Origin: Nesterenkonia ebinurensis
Lineage (GTDB): Bacteria; Actinomycetota; Actinomycetes; Actinomycetales; Micrococcaceae
DNA: 64,000 nucleotides
Direction of reading: 5' to 3'
Assembly (NCBI RefSeq): GCF_008711175.1
Contig: NZ_VWNF01000032.1
Span: 248,001 to 312,000, forward strand
Part shown: positions 9,292 to 17,787 of the stretch, piece by piece
Position numbering within the stretch: position 1 is the first letter of the stretch
Layout: each line of letters starts with the position of its first letter
The notes under the pieces: generated by a model
Database searches by the model: none
Told to the model about the DNA's origin: nothing
Seen by the model: only the letters and a program-made list of their open reading frames with translations
Program-made: the position numbers and the translations under genes

Positions 9292-9780
9292 ATGAGTGCT
9301 GAGACTGAAAACAAACAGCAGCGTCAGCTGCTCTCCGAGGCGGCCAAGGAGCCTCCGCCCAAGCCTCCGCTGGGCCCGCCGCATGATGCCTGGGCCACCG
9401 TCCTGCTGACCCTCACAGCGGCATCATTCCTCTTTTTCGCCGGCTACACCCGAGCCGAATGGAACACAGTCGGCTGGACCGGGTTCATCCTCTCGGCAGT
9501 TGCTTCGATCGGAACGGTCCAGTACTTCATCCGTGCCTATGGGTTCAAGTCCCGCCGCTGGCAGGAGGACGTGCCGACCGGGGGCTTCTTCGCTTTCTTC
9601 ATTGCCTTCGGCGCTACCACGATGTTCATCACCGAGGCGATCTACCGCCAGCTCGTCGAGGAGAGCCTCTTCGCTCTGGTGATCGGCTTCCTGGGCTTAG
9701 CCACCATGCTGGTCGTCCCGGTGCGCATGGCCTTGGGCCACGCACCCAAGCCGCCGACTGAGCGGATTGCCGAAGGCTGA
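9292..9780 (+). CDS. Four-helix membrane protein, function unknown
   Basis: 162 residues from ATG 9292, chosen because GGAGG at 9279-9283 is well placed before it. The N-terminal ~35 residues are hydrophilic and proline-rich, followed by four predicted membrane helices (about 41-60, 66-84, 100-120 and 125-145). No known motif. The short spacing to the methyltransferase gene upstream is compatible with cotranscription, but a role cannot be inferred. Confidence 0.65.
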   Translation: MSAETENKQQRQLLSEAAKEPPPKPPLGPPHDAWATVLLTLTAASFLFFAGYTRAEWNTVGWTGFILSAVASIGTVQYFIRAYGFKSRRWQEDVPTGGFFAFFIAFGATTMFITEAIYRQLVEESLFALVIGFLGLATMLVVPVRMALGHAPKPPTERIAEG

Positions 9781-9782
9781 TC

Positions 9783-9811
9783 CTCGTGCTCCTGCACGAG
9801 GGGGTGCTGCC
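9783..9811 (+). repeat. 29-bp direct repeat with hairpin, copy 1
   Basis: Begins with a perfect stem-loop CTCGTG-CTCCTG-CACGAG followed by GGGGTGCTGCC. Copy 2 at 9845-9873 matches at 25 of 29 positions. It lies directly after the stop at 9780, so it may work as a terminator, though there is no T-run. Confidence 0.6.
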
Positions 9812-9844
9812 GTTTATCCGGGTGATCGGCCTCACCGAGGGACG

Positions 9845-9873
9845 CTCACGCTCCTGCATGAGAGGGTGCTGCC
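9845..9873 (+). repeat. 29-bp direct repeat with hairpin, copy 2
   Basis: CTCACGCTCCTGCATGAG followed by AGGGTGCTGCC, a degenerate copy of 9783-9811 with one mismatch in its stem. It lies 27 bp before the next start codon, in the leader of the small coiled-coil gene. Confidence 0.6.
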
Positions 9874-9899
9874 TGCTGATAAGTTGCTAGGGTTGGGAC

Positions 9900-10214
9900 A
9901 TGCCAGGTTGGGCTATCGTCGCCATTGTTGCCATCATTCTGTTCAGCATCGTCCAGATCACCAGCATGGTCACCGGAAAGCAGATCCCCAGCGGCGGAGC
10001 CAGTGACGACGTCGAGGAGCTCGAGAAGCGCATCCGGGAACTCGAAGCCGGGCAGGAACGACCCGAGATCGAGCAGGAGCCGCATATTCCCAGTAAGGCT
10101 GAGGAGAATATGCACGCCGAAGACCGCTGGCGCCTGGACATGCTCGAGGCTCGGCTCGAGGAGCTTGAGAAGCAGCGTAAGCGCATGAACGACGACTCAG
10201 ATGAAGCGCCCTAA
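9900..10214 (+). CDS. Small membrane-anchored coiled-coil protein
   Basis: 104 residues: one N-terminal membrane helix (residues 4-24) and then a charged segment with heptad-like patterns (VEELEKRIRELEAG and LDMLEARLEELEKQRK). The layout resembles PspB-like or LapA-like small envelope proteins, but there is no sequence signature, so I leave the function open. It is followed 28 bp later by menB, with which it may be cotranscribed. Confidence 0.6.
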   Translation: MPGWAIVAIVAIILFSIVQITSMVTGKQIPSGGASDDVEELEKRIRELEAGQERPEIEQEPHIPSKAEENMHAEDRWRLDMLEARLEELEKQRKRMNDDSDEAP

Positions 10215-10241
10215 GTTGGACCGCCGGTAGACTCGTCTGCT

Positions 10242-11204
10242 GTGACTGGCACTGACACTTCTGCGCTTCCGGACAAGGTCTCCGACATCTTCGATCCGCG
10301 CCAATGGCGGAGGGTCGAGGGCTTTGACTTCACCGATATCACCTATCATCGCCGGGTTCAGCGGGATGCGCACAACACCGTAACCGCCGATCTGCCCGCG
10401 GTCCGGATCGCCTTCGACCGACCCGAGGTGCGCAACGCCTTCCGTCCGCACACCGTGGATGAGCTCTACCGGGCCCTGGACCACGCCCGGATGACACCGG
10501 ATGTGGGAGCGGTGCTGCTCACCGGCAACGGGCCCTCGCCCAAGGACGGCGGGCACTCCTTCTGCTCCGGCGGTGACCAGCGCATCCGCGGCCGCGACGG
10601 CTACCGGTATGCCTCGGGAGATTCTTCCGAGACGGTAGACCCGGCCAAGGCCGGGCGGCTGCACATCCTGGAGGTCCAGCGGCTGATTCGCACCATGCCA
10701 AAAGTGGTGATCGCAGTGGTCAACGGCTGGGCGGCCGGGGGCGGACATTCCCTGCATGTGGTCTGCGATCTGAGCCTCGCCTCTCGCCAGCACGGCAGGT
10801 TCAAGCAGACCGACGCTACGGTGGGCTCCTTCGACGCCGGCTACGGCTCCGCCCTGCTGGCCCGGCAGGTGGGCCAGAAGAAAGCCCGCGAGATTTTCTT
10901 CCTGGCCCGCGAACACTCTGCAGAAGACATGTCGGCCGCTGGTGCAGTGAATGAGGCGGTGGACCATGAGCACCTCGAAGAGGTCGCCCTGGAGTACGCC
11001 ACCGATGTCGCCGCCCAGTCCCCGCAGGCCATCCGGATGCTGAAGTTCGCCTTCAACGCCCCCGACGACGGTCTGGCCGGCCAGCAGGTCTTCGCCGGTG
11101 AGGCGACCCGCATGGGATACATGACTGATGAGGCGGTGGAGGGTCGCGACGCCTTCCTACAGAAGCGACCGCCGAATTGGGCCGGCTTTCCCTATTACTT
11201 CTAA
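10242..11204 (+). CDS. menB: 1,4-dihydroxy-2-naphthoyl-CoA synthase MenB
   Basis: Crotonase-fold enzyme that closes the naphthoquinone ring of menaquinone from o-succinylbenzoyl-CoA. 320 residues starting at GTG 10242. It shows the crotonase oxyanion region HSFCSGGDQR, the MenB-type insertion GPSPKDGGHSF, and DAGYGSALLARQVGQKKARE with the conserved glycine/tyrosine. It is the first of three menaquinone genes in a row (menB, menE, menA) on the plus strand, 22 bp before menE. Confidence 0.95.
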   Translation: MTGTDTSALPDKVSDIFDPRQWRRVEGFDFTDITYHRRVQRDAHNTVTADLPAVRIAFDRPEVRNAFRPHTVDELYRALDHARMTPDVGAVLLTGNGPSPKDGGHSFCSGGDQRIRGRDGYRYASGDSSETVDPAKAGRLHILEVQRLIRTMPKVVIAVVNGWAAGGGHSLHVVCDLSLASRQHGRFKQTDATVGSFDAGYGSALLARQVGQKKAREIFFLAREHSAEDMSAAGAVNEAVDHEHLEEVALEYATDVAAQSPQAIRMLKFAFNAPDDGLAGQQVFAGEATRMGYMTDEAVEGRDAFLQKRPPNWAGFPYYF

Positions 11205-11226
11205 AGGGCGGCGTCGTTCTCTGACT

Positions 11227-12522
11227 ATGACTGATTCGTGGATATTTGAAGCGCTCTCGGCGCTCGACGCCGCCCGCCGAGGTGACTGCCCACCGCTGGA
11301 GTTCCTGTCCGGTGGGCGCGGCGACCCTCCGCGTTGGATCGAGCGCCCCGATGTCAAGACAGTGTGTCAGAATCCCCCGAATAACGCCCAGGACACAGAC
11401 ATTCAGCGAACTTCAGCACACTATCCCGGGGAGCCAGGCCCCGAACGAGTGGTCGCGGTGGTGCAGACCTCTGGGTCCACCGGGACACCGAAACAGGCTC
11501 TGCTGGGCTGGGAGGCGTTGGAGGCGTCGGCGCAGATGACTGCTGAGGCCCTCGGCGGACACGGCCAGTGGCTGCTGGCGCTGCAGCCCAGCTATGTGGC
11601 CGGTCTGGCGGTCCTCACCCGCAGCCTGGTAGCCGGAACTGAGCCGGTAGGTCTGCTGGAGGGGACCACCGACCCGCGGCACTTCGCTGAGGCGGCCGAG
11701 CTGCTGACCCACGAGCGCCGTTACGTCTCTTTGGTCCCCACCCAGCTGCAGCGACTGTTGGAGCATCAGGGCTCGGAGGTGCTTCAGGCGCTGCGCCGGT
11801 TCGACGCGATCCTGCTGGGCGGTGGGCCCACCAGCACCGAGCTGTTCGGCCGGGCCCGGCAGCTGGGGCTCAACGTGATCCGCACCTACGGGATGGCCGA
11901 GACCTGCGGCGGCTGCGTCTACGACGGCTATCCGCTGCCCGGGGTGGCTATCAGCATCGGCACTCACGGCCGGGTGCTGCTCTCCGGGCCGATGGTCGCC
12001 CTCGGCTACCACGACGCCGCCCTCACCGCTGAACGGTTCGAGACCGACCCGGCCACCGGCCACCGGCGGTTCCGCACCGATGACCTGGGACAGCTGAGCA
12101 CCCAGCGCGCGGAGGATGTGGATACCATCGCGCAGGTCACCGGAGCAGGGCATGCGGCCCAGATTGTGCCTAAACTGACGGTCACCGGACGGGCCGATGA
12201 TGTGATCATCACCGGCGGGGTGAAGGTCTCCGCCGAGCAGGTCCGCCGCGCCGTGGAGTCCCATCCCAGCGTCAGGGAAGCTTTCGTAGCCGGGATCGAC
12301 GACGCCGAATGGGGCCAGAAAGTAGCCGCAGCCGTCGTCCTGGGGACCGCATCCCGGCAGGGCAACACATTTGAGGAGATCGACCGGCTTGTCCGAGACC
12401 GCCTGGGCGCCCCGGCTGTGCCCAAACACTATGAGCTATTGGGTGCCCTGCCGCTGCTGCCCAACAGCAAGCCCGATCGACAGGCTCTGCTGCGGCTGCT
12501 CACGTTCGGTGGTCACCTGTGA
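11227..12522 (+). CDS. menE: o-Succinylbenzoate-CoA ligase MenE
   Basis: Acyl-adenylate-forming enzyme that activates o-succinylbenzoate, the substrate of MenB. 431 residues from ATG 11227. The P-loop-like VQTSGSTGTPK (A3 motif), RTYGMAETCGG (A5) and FRTDDLGQL (A7) are present, and the C-terminal catalytic lysine is in LLPNSKPDRQ. It is somewhat shorter at the N-terminus than general acyl-CoA ligases, as MenE proteins of actinobacteria often are. It directly follows menB. Confidence 0.93.
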   Translation: MTDSWIFEALSALDAARRGDCPPLEFLSGGRGDPPRWIERPDVKTVCQNPPNNAQDTDIQRTSAHYPGEPGPERVVAVVQTSGSTGTPKQALLGWEALEASAQMTAEALGGHGQWLLALQPSYVAGLAVLTRSLVAGTEPVGLLEGTTDPRHFAEAAELLTHERRYVSLVPTQLQRLLEHQGSEVLQALRRFDAILLGGGPTSTELFGRARQLGLNVIRTYGMAETCGGCVYDGYPLPGVAISIGTHGRVLLSGPMVALGYHDAALTAERFETDPATGHRRFRTDDLGQLSTQRAEDVDTIAQVTGAGHAAQIVPKLTVTGRADDVIITGGVKVSAEQVRRAVESHPSVREAFVAGIDDAEWGQKVAAAVVLGTASRQGNTFEEIDRLVRDRLGAPAVPKHYELLGALPLLPNSKPDRQALLRLLTFGGHL

Positions 12523-12601
12523 CGACAAAAAGCGCCGAAAAGGGCTCAATATGTGGTCCTAAGGGACCACCGAATGAGCTCCGGCTCGGAAAGGGGAGCC
12601 G

Positions 12602-13597
12602 ATGGCATCGCTGAGTGAATGGGTGGCCGGTACCCGGCCACGGACTCTGCCGATGGCGGTCTGCCCGGTACTGATCGGAATGGCTGCTGCCCTGGGCCAC
12701 TCCTCGGGAAGCGGCGACTGGTACGCCTATGCTCCACTGGCTGATCTGACCTACAGCCCCGGCTCCAGCGGCGTAGTCCTGCCCCAGATCGGCGCTGCGA
12801 TGCTGGCCCTAGTAGTCGCACTGGCTCTGCAGATCGGCGTCAACTACGCCAACGACTATTCCGACGGGGTACGCGGCACAGACGATGTTCGGGTGGGCCC
12901 GATGAGGCTGACCGCCTCAGGTGCCGCCCAGCCCCATCAGGTCAAACGGGCCGCGTTCATCAGCTTCGGCATCGCCTGTCTGGCCGGGCTGGGCATCGTG
13001 GTGATGATCCAAGCATGGTGGCTGCTGCCGGTAGGGGTGGTCTGTGTGCTGGCCGCCTGGTGGTACACCGGCGGGAAGAATCCCTACGGATACCTGGGAC
13101 TGGGCGAAGTGATGGTATTCGTGTTCTTCGGCCTGGTAGCCACCCTTGGGACCGCCTTCGCCGTGGCTGCGGCCAGCGAGCTCCATGGCGGCGGCGGTCA
13201 CTTTCCCCTACTTACCGCCAGCATCGGTGCCATCTCACACGGGCTGATCGCCTCAGCCCTGCTGATGGCCAATAATGTGCGGGACATCCCCACCGACCGG
13301 GAGGCAGGGAAGATGACCCTGGCTGTCCGTCTTGGTCAGACCCGCGCACGGTGGGGATACGCGATCATGATCGGGGTGGCCATGGCCATTCCGCTGGCTC
13401 TGACCCTGCAGGGCCCGCAGAGCCCGTGGTTCCTGCTGGTGCTGCTGTCCTGGCCGCTGTGCATCAGGCCCATCACCACTATGGTCCGGAGACCGCAGCT
13501 GACTCGCGGTCCGGCACTGATCCCCGTGCTCCAGCAGACCGGAACCCTGGGCCTGGCTTTCGCAGTCAGTTACTCAGCGGCCCTGCTGTTGAGCTGA
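12602..13597 (+). CDS. menA: 1,4-dihydroxy-2-naphthoate polyprenyltransferase MenA
   Basis: Integral membrane UbiA-family enzyme that prenylates DHNA to demethylmenaquinone. 331 residues with about eight or nine helices. The first aspartate-rich motif is NYANDYSDGVRGTDD near residue 80, and the second is NNVRDIPTDREAGK near residue 225, both needed to bind prenyl diphosphate through Mg2+. Start ATG 12602 follows GGAAAGGGGAGCC. It completes the menB-menE-menA run; menaquinone is the likely respiratory quinone. Confidence 0.95.
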   Translation: MASLSEWVAGTRPRTLPMAVCPVLIGMAAALGHSSGSGDWYAYAPLADLTYSPGSSGVVLPQIGAAMLALVVALALQIGVNYANDYSDGVRGTDDVRVGPMRLTASGAAQPHQVKRAAFISFGIACLAGLGIVVMIQAWWLLPVGVVCVLAAWWYTGGKNPYGYLGLGEVMVFVFFGLVATLGTAFAVAAASELHGGGGHFPLLTASIGAISHGLIASALLMANNVRDIPTDREAGKMTLAVRLGQTRARWGYAIMIGVAMAIPLALTLQGPQSPWFLLVLLSWPLCIRPITTMVRRPQLTRGPALIPVLQQTGTLGLAFAVSYSAALLLS

Positions 13598-13968
13598 CTA
13601 GCGTATCTGATAAACCGACGCCGTAGCGAGCAGGTGCTGCACGATGTGTCTGGCAAGCTGAGCGAGGCAGGAAATGCCAGAGGCATTTTTGACCGAGTGA
13701 GGCGCAGTCCAGGTGCCCGTCCAGCACCGCGCAAGTTGAGAGAGCCGGGACCCGCTCCACCTAGTGGTGGTGCGGGAAGCGAACGAACGAGGTGAGAGGT
13801 TTGTCAGACACGCCTTAGTTCCCGCGGCGGGAACGGACTCCCCGACCTCATTGGTTCCGCGCGCACGGTCACAGGTGAGTGCGTTTGCTGGACCTCGGCC
13901 GGGCCAGGTCAGGGAACCCAGCTGGTTCTCTGGCGTGACCAGCTGCGCTGGCCATCACTACGACTCGC
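13598..13968. other. Gene-free 370-bp region rich in stem-loops
   Basis: No convincing gene. Structures seen: AAATGCC-AGA-GGCATTT followed by TT (13672-13690), a likely menA terminator; GTTCCCGC-G-GCGGGAAC (13818-13834), a perfect 17-nt palindrome; and CAGCTGGT...ACCAGCTG (13919-13945). The part GGAAGCGAACGAACGAGG near 13780 resembles the tail of the dispersed coding repeat. Short open frames here lack ribosome-binding sites and coding-like composition. Confidence 0.6.
13672..13690 (+). terminator. Putative Rho-independent terminator of menA
   Basis: 7-bp perfect stem AAATGCC/GGCATTT with a 3-nt loop and a short T-run, 75 bp after the menA stop. Confidence 0.55.
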
Positions 13969-14397
13969 TCAGGCGGCGGTGGGATCTTCCGGCGGTTCAG
14001 CGTCCCGGCCGGCCGCGGCGTCGTCGTCGTTCTTCTGTTTGCGGCGCTGCTCGGCTGCCCGCTTCTTGCGCTCCTCTTCGGCGCGTTTGCGAGCCTCCTC
14101 CTCACGGCGCTCAGCACGACGGCGCTCAAACTCAATAGTGCGCAGGAACTCGGGATCATCATCTGGGGCAACCGGGCCCTTGCGCGGGCGCCCATCGCCA
14201 CCATCGCCACCGCCGCGAGCCTTGCCGAAGCCCAGCCACAGCCCAGCACCCAGCAAAGGCAGCAGCAGGATGATGAAGAACCAGGCGATCTTCGGCAGCA
14301 CCCGGACCTTGTGCTTAGGCGTGATGATGCAGTCCACCGCACAGTAGATCAGCAGACCGAGGGCAATGACGCCCAGACCCATGAAAACCCGAACCAT
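13969..14397 (-). CDS. PLDc_N domain membrane protein
   Basis: 142 residues. Two N-terminal helices (about 4-22 and 38-56) contain the pattern YCAVDCIITPKHKVRVLPKIAWFF-like typical of the phospholipase D N-terminal domain (PLDc_N, PF13396), here without any phospholipase domain. The C-terminal half is extremely charged (Glu/Arg/Lys-rich, positions ~85-130), probably a long helix or coiled coil in the cytoplasm. Such stand-alone PLDc_N proteins are common in actinobacteria and have no known activity. Confidence 0.8.
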   Translation of the reverse strand: MVRVFMGLGVIALGLLIYCAVDCIITPKHKVRVLPKIAWFFIILLLPLLGAGLWLGFGKARGGGDGGDGRPRKGPVAPDDDPEFLRTIEFERRRAERREEEARKRAEEERKKRAAEQRRKQKNDDDAAAGRDAEPPEDPTAA

Positions 14398-14490
14398 GTC
14401 TCCAGGGTAGTGGACTTAGAGGGGATGGCGCCCACGGTTCCGCTCCGCGCTGAGCGGTCAGGACTCAACCCGCAGGCTCAGAGCACTGGC

Positions 14491-14823
14491 TCAACGCTCG
14501 TCACGGCGCAGCTCCTGCCGAATCGCCCGCTGCTGGGCGTCCACTTCCTCGTGGAAGGCCTCGGCCAGCTCATCCTCAGCGGCGTTGTCAGTAGTCTCAG
14601 CCGAGGAGCGACGACGCCGCCCGAACCACCCGGCCAGCTGCTCAGCAGCAGCCAGCCGCCAGGTGTTGAAGAACAGGTAGCCCACCGCCCCGGAGATGAT
14701 GAACCCTACCGCCAGGGCCACCAGCATCCGCGGCAGCAGATCAAAGGGAACTGCGGTATAGGCGGCGAAGAATCCCAGGGCGAAGATCCCCAGGCGCAGC
14801 ACGGTGTAGCGCAGGAATGCCAT
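14491..14823 (-). CDS. DUF4229-like small membrane protein
   Basis: 110 residues from ATG 14823. Two hydrophobic helices (about 8-27 and 32-52) carry the pattern of actinobacterial DUF4229 proteins (LRYTVLRLGIFALGFF and PRMLVALAVGFIISG), followed by a charged cytoplasmic tail. It lies 10 bp downstream of ccsB on the same strand and probably shares its transcript. Members of this family are regularly found near menaquinone or cytochrome c maturation genes; their role is unknown. Confidence 0.72.
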   Translation of the reverse strand: MAFLRYTVLRLGIFALGFFAAYTAVPFDLLPRMLVALAVGFIISGAVGYLFFNTWRLAAAEQLAGWFGRRRRSSAETTDNAAEDELAEAFHEEVDAQQRAIRQELRRDER

Positions 14824-14833
14824 CAGAGAACCT

Positions 14834-16021
14834 CTACTCAGGCAGTCCTGCGTAGGAGTGCATGCCGGGGAACCAGATGTTGACCACCGTGTAGTTGATG
14901 ATGATGCAGATGAAGCCGATGATGGACAGCCAGGCCGCCCGGTTTCCAGTCCAGCCTCGGGTGGCACGGGCGTGCAGATAGCCGGCGTAGACCACCCAGA
15001 TCACAAAGGTCCAGACCTCTTTGGGGTCCCAGCCCCAGTAGCGGCCCCAGGATTCGTTGGCCCAGATGGCGCCGGTGATCAGCGGGCCTAAGGTCCAGAA
15101 CACGAAGCCCACCGCGTTGATCCGGTAAACCCAGGACTCCAGAGAGAAGGCGCTGGGCACCAGCCGCATGAACTGGGCCTTGGCCAGTCCGCGTTCGAAC
15201 CCGCCCTTGGGCGCGGTAGCCAGGGCATGTTCGCGGCGGGATTGGACCAGCTGCAGGATGTTCATCGCAAACGTCAGGGTGAACAGGGCCATGGCCAGCA
15301 CCGCGAGGGTGACATGAATGGCGATCCAAGGGCTCTGCAGGGCCGGCTGCACGTGGCCGATAGGGGTGGGGAACCCGATGGTAGCGGCGACCATCATGGT
15401 CACCACCAGCCCGATCACAAAGATGCCAAGGAACCGCAGGTCGCGCCGGATGAGAACAGCTAGGTAGACCACTGCGACCACCAGGGCGGCGGCGGTGAGG
15501 AACTCAAACATATTCCCCATCGGCCAACGGGAGGCTGCGATCCCGCGGGAAACCACCGCGAAGGCGTGTGCTGCGGCAGCCACCGCGGTCAACGCTACGG
15601 CCACATTAGCCAGCGGCCGGCGAGTACCCACATAGGCCAGATCGTCATCGACCAGCTCCGAATCAGGAAGAGACGGCGCCCGATTGAGCCGAGAGGGGAC
15701 CGGAGCTTGCTCCGAGTCTTCCGAGGCGATTGAGGGTTCGAGCGCCGAAGGCGCGAACGCCACAGGGGCCTCTGCGTCGACAGCACCGCCGCCTGCCCCC
15801 ACCAGTTGGCGGGAGCGCTCTGCCTGCTGCTCGGCAGACAGTTCAGCCTCCACCCGTTTGATCGTTGCGGAGCTGCGGGCGGTGTCTACAGTGAACAGGA
15901 TGAACGCCAAAGTGTAGATGGACGCGCTGATCAGCATAAACAGCTCGGAGTACTCCGCCAGTTCCACGTTGATCGGTGGCAGCTGCGCGCTTGTGGGGGC
16001 TGGGGAGAGCAATGGGCTCAT
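14834..16021 (-). CDS. ccsB: Cytochrome c maturation protein CcsB (ResC)
   Basis: System II haem-handling membrane protein that, with ResB, brings haem across the membrane and attaches it to apocytochrome c. 395 residues, about eight helices. The tryptophan-rich haem motif is WGRYWGWDPKEVWTFVIW near residue 325. A ~100-residue hydrophilic loop separates helix 1 from the rest, and about 28 residues of it (IASEDSEQAPVPSRLNRA) are encoded by the dispersed repeat copy at 15677-15761. ATG 16021 overlaps the resB stop, indicating translational coupling. Confidence 0.94.
   Translation of the reverse strand: MSPLLSPAPTSAQLPPINVELAEYSELFMLISASIYTLAFILFTVDTARSSATIKRVEAELSAEQQAERSRQLVGAGGGAVDAEAPVAFAPSALEPSIASEDSEQAPVPSRLNRAPSLPDSELVDDDLAYVGTRRPLANVAVALTAVAAAAHAFAVVSRGIAASRWPMGNMFEFLTAAALVVAVVYLAVLIRRDLRFLGIFVIGLVVTMMVAATIGFPTPIGHVQPALQSPWIAIHVTLAVLAMALFTLTFAMNILQLVQSRREHALATAPKGGFERGLAKAQFMRLVPSAFSLESWVYRINAVGFVFWTLGPLITGAIWANESWGRYWGWDPKEVWTFVIWVVYAGYLHARATRGWTGNRAAWLSIIGFICIIINYTVVNIWFPGMHSYAGLPE
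15677..15761 (+). repeat. Dispersed coding repeat, copy B (inside ccsB)
   Basis: Core GATTGAGCCGAG at 15682-15693, internal hairpin GGAGC-TT-GCTCC at 15702-15713 and a second hairpin GCGCC-GAA-GGCGC near 15742-15754. It is translated in the ccsB loop in the same frame as copy A in folP. Confidence 0.75.
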
Positions 16022-17787
16022 CAGGGATTCTCCTCAGGGGGTCGGACCGGCCAGATCTTCTCAAACTGGGTGCGCAGGGCAATGTTCTCATCACGCAACC
16101 GGAAGTCCTCGCCGCGGGCCAGCAGCCCGTATTTCACCAGTGTACGCCCGTGCTCATTCTGCTCCACGGTCACCCAGGCGCGGCGGCGGCGTAGAAAGAG
16201 GCTGGCCATCAGCCCGGCGGTGGCGGTCAGCGCGAAGACCAGGATCCAGGTGGTGCCGGGGTTGTAGGTGATGTCCAGGGCGATATAGTCCTGTACTCCT
16301 TCGAACTCGATGGAGCCCAGGCCGTCGGGCAGCTCATGGGTTTCCCCCGGGGCCAGCACGATTCCGCCGTGCTCGGAGTCCCGTGAGTTCAGCTCGGTGA
16401 GGTTATCAGTGTCCAGCACGTAGACGTTCTGCGGGATGCCGTCGTCCAGGCCGAGATCCCCGTAGTAGGAGTTCAGGTGCAGTTCGGGATTATGCAGCTC
16501 CGGGTCCACGGAGACGGCCATACCGTCGCCGGTGTCATGGGCGGTGGGCAGGAACAGGCCCACGAAGCCCAGCTGCTCGGGGTGGGCGTCAGGCGCCTTG
16601 ATCACCATCATCGAGGTGTAGACCGAATCGTCGGGGCGGGTGATCACCGGCCCGGAGAAGGCCACTTCCCCCTCCCCGTCGCGCACGGTGACCACCGGGG
16701 CGTAGCCGTTGCCGGGCAGGTAGACATTGGCCCCGCCCAGATTCAGCGGGCTGTTGACCTTCAGCTCGGTCTGCTCCAGCTCGGCATCCGGGCCCTCCTG
16801 GACGGTGACATGGGCGGTGAAGTCCAGGGCCTGCCCATAGTGCGGGTTCGGCTCACCGTCGATGAGCTGCCGGTCGAAGGCACGCTCAAAGCTGTCCAGC
16901 TGGACGGAGAAGGGCTCCAGATCGTCCTCGCTGAACCAGGTGCCGGGGTAGAAGTTGTCATAGGCGACCAGGGCGTTGACGAAGCCTTCGTCCTCGACAA
17001 GCACCTTCTGCCCGCGATAGCTGAACATCTCACCTGCCGCCACGAAGACCAGCACGCCCACCAGAGAGACGTGGAAGAGGATATTTCCGATCTCCTTGAG
17101 GTAACCCTTCTCAGCACCGACCGACCCGGTTCGCTCACCTCCCGAAGAATCCCCCGAACTTTCCGGGTCCCCGTTCGCTCCCTTACCGGGGCGGATCTCT
17201 GTCCTATAGCGACGACGCCGCAGCACTTTCTCGGCATCGGCGAGTGCAGTTGCCGGGTCGGGTCCCTCAGCCTCCAGCTCCAGCGCGCCGTATTCGGGCA
17301 GCCGTTCCAGCCGCTGCGGGGTGCGCGGGGGCGCCGAGGTTATCTGCTGGTAGTGCTTGCGGGACCGGGGGATGATGCAGCCGATCAGCGAGATGAACAG
17401 CAGCAGGTAGATCGCGGAGAACCACACCGAGGAGTAGACGTCGAAGAACTGGAAGAAGTCCAGGATCGGCCCCAGGGTGGGGCGCTCCTCGATATAGGTG
17501 GAGACAGCGAAGGCGTCCTGGACCCGCTGTGGGAAGACCGAGCCGGGCACCGCCGCAACGGCCAGCAGCAGCAGAAGCATCAGCGCGGTGCGCATGGAGG
17601 TCAGCTGGGTCCAGGCCCAGCGCAGCATCCCGGTCAAGCCCAGTGCAGGTGCAGTGACATCCTGTTTCCGGATCCCGGCTGAGCCGCTGCTGACCATGCC
17701 TTCGTTGAGCGCATCCTCACGTGCATTATCCCGGTGCGCCGAGGGCTGCACAGGAACGGGGGCGGCGTCGTTGTTTCTGCGGCTCAT
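16021..17787 (-). CDS. resB: Cytochrome c biogenesis protein ResB
   Basis: Partner of CcsB in System II cytochrome c assembly. 588 residues from ATG 17787, which overlaps the ccdA stop in the ATGA arrangement; the frame continues upstream but into ccdA. Three N-terminal helices (about 50-75, 105-130 and 190-215 region), a large extracytoplasmic domain, and a final helix near the C-terminus (TWILVFALTATAGLMASLFL) match the family layout. The N-terminal 45 residues are hydrophilic and variable. Confidence 0.93.
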   Translation of the reverse strand: MSRRNNDAAPVPVQPSAHRDNAREDALNEGMVSSGSAGIRKQDVTAPALGLTGMLRWAWTQLTSMRTALMLLLLLAVAAVPGSVFPQRVQDAFAVSTYIEERPTLGPILDFFQFFDVYSSVWFSAIYLLLFISLIGCIIPRSRKHYQQITSAPPRTPQRLERLPEYGALELEAEGPDPATALADAEKVLRRRRYRTEIRPGKGANGDPESSGDSSGGERTGSVGAEKGYLKEIGNILFHVSLVGVLVFVAAGEMFSYRGQKVLVEDEGFVNALVAYDNFYPGTWFSEDDLEPFSVQLDSFERAFDRQLIDGEPNPHYGQALDFTAHVTVQEGPDAELEQTELKVNSPLNLGGANVYLPGNGYAPVVTVRDGEGEVAFSGPVITRPDDSVYTSMMVIKAPDAHPEQLGFVGLFLPTAHDTGDGMAVSVDPELHNPELHLNSYYGDLGLDDGIPQNVYVLDTDNLTELNSRDSEHGGIVLAPGETHELPDGLGSIEFEGVQDYIALDITYNPGTTWILVFALTATAGLMASLFLRRRRAWVTVEQNEHGRTLVKYGLLARGEDFRLRDENIALRTQFEKIWPVRPPEENP

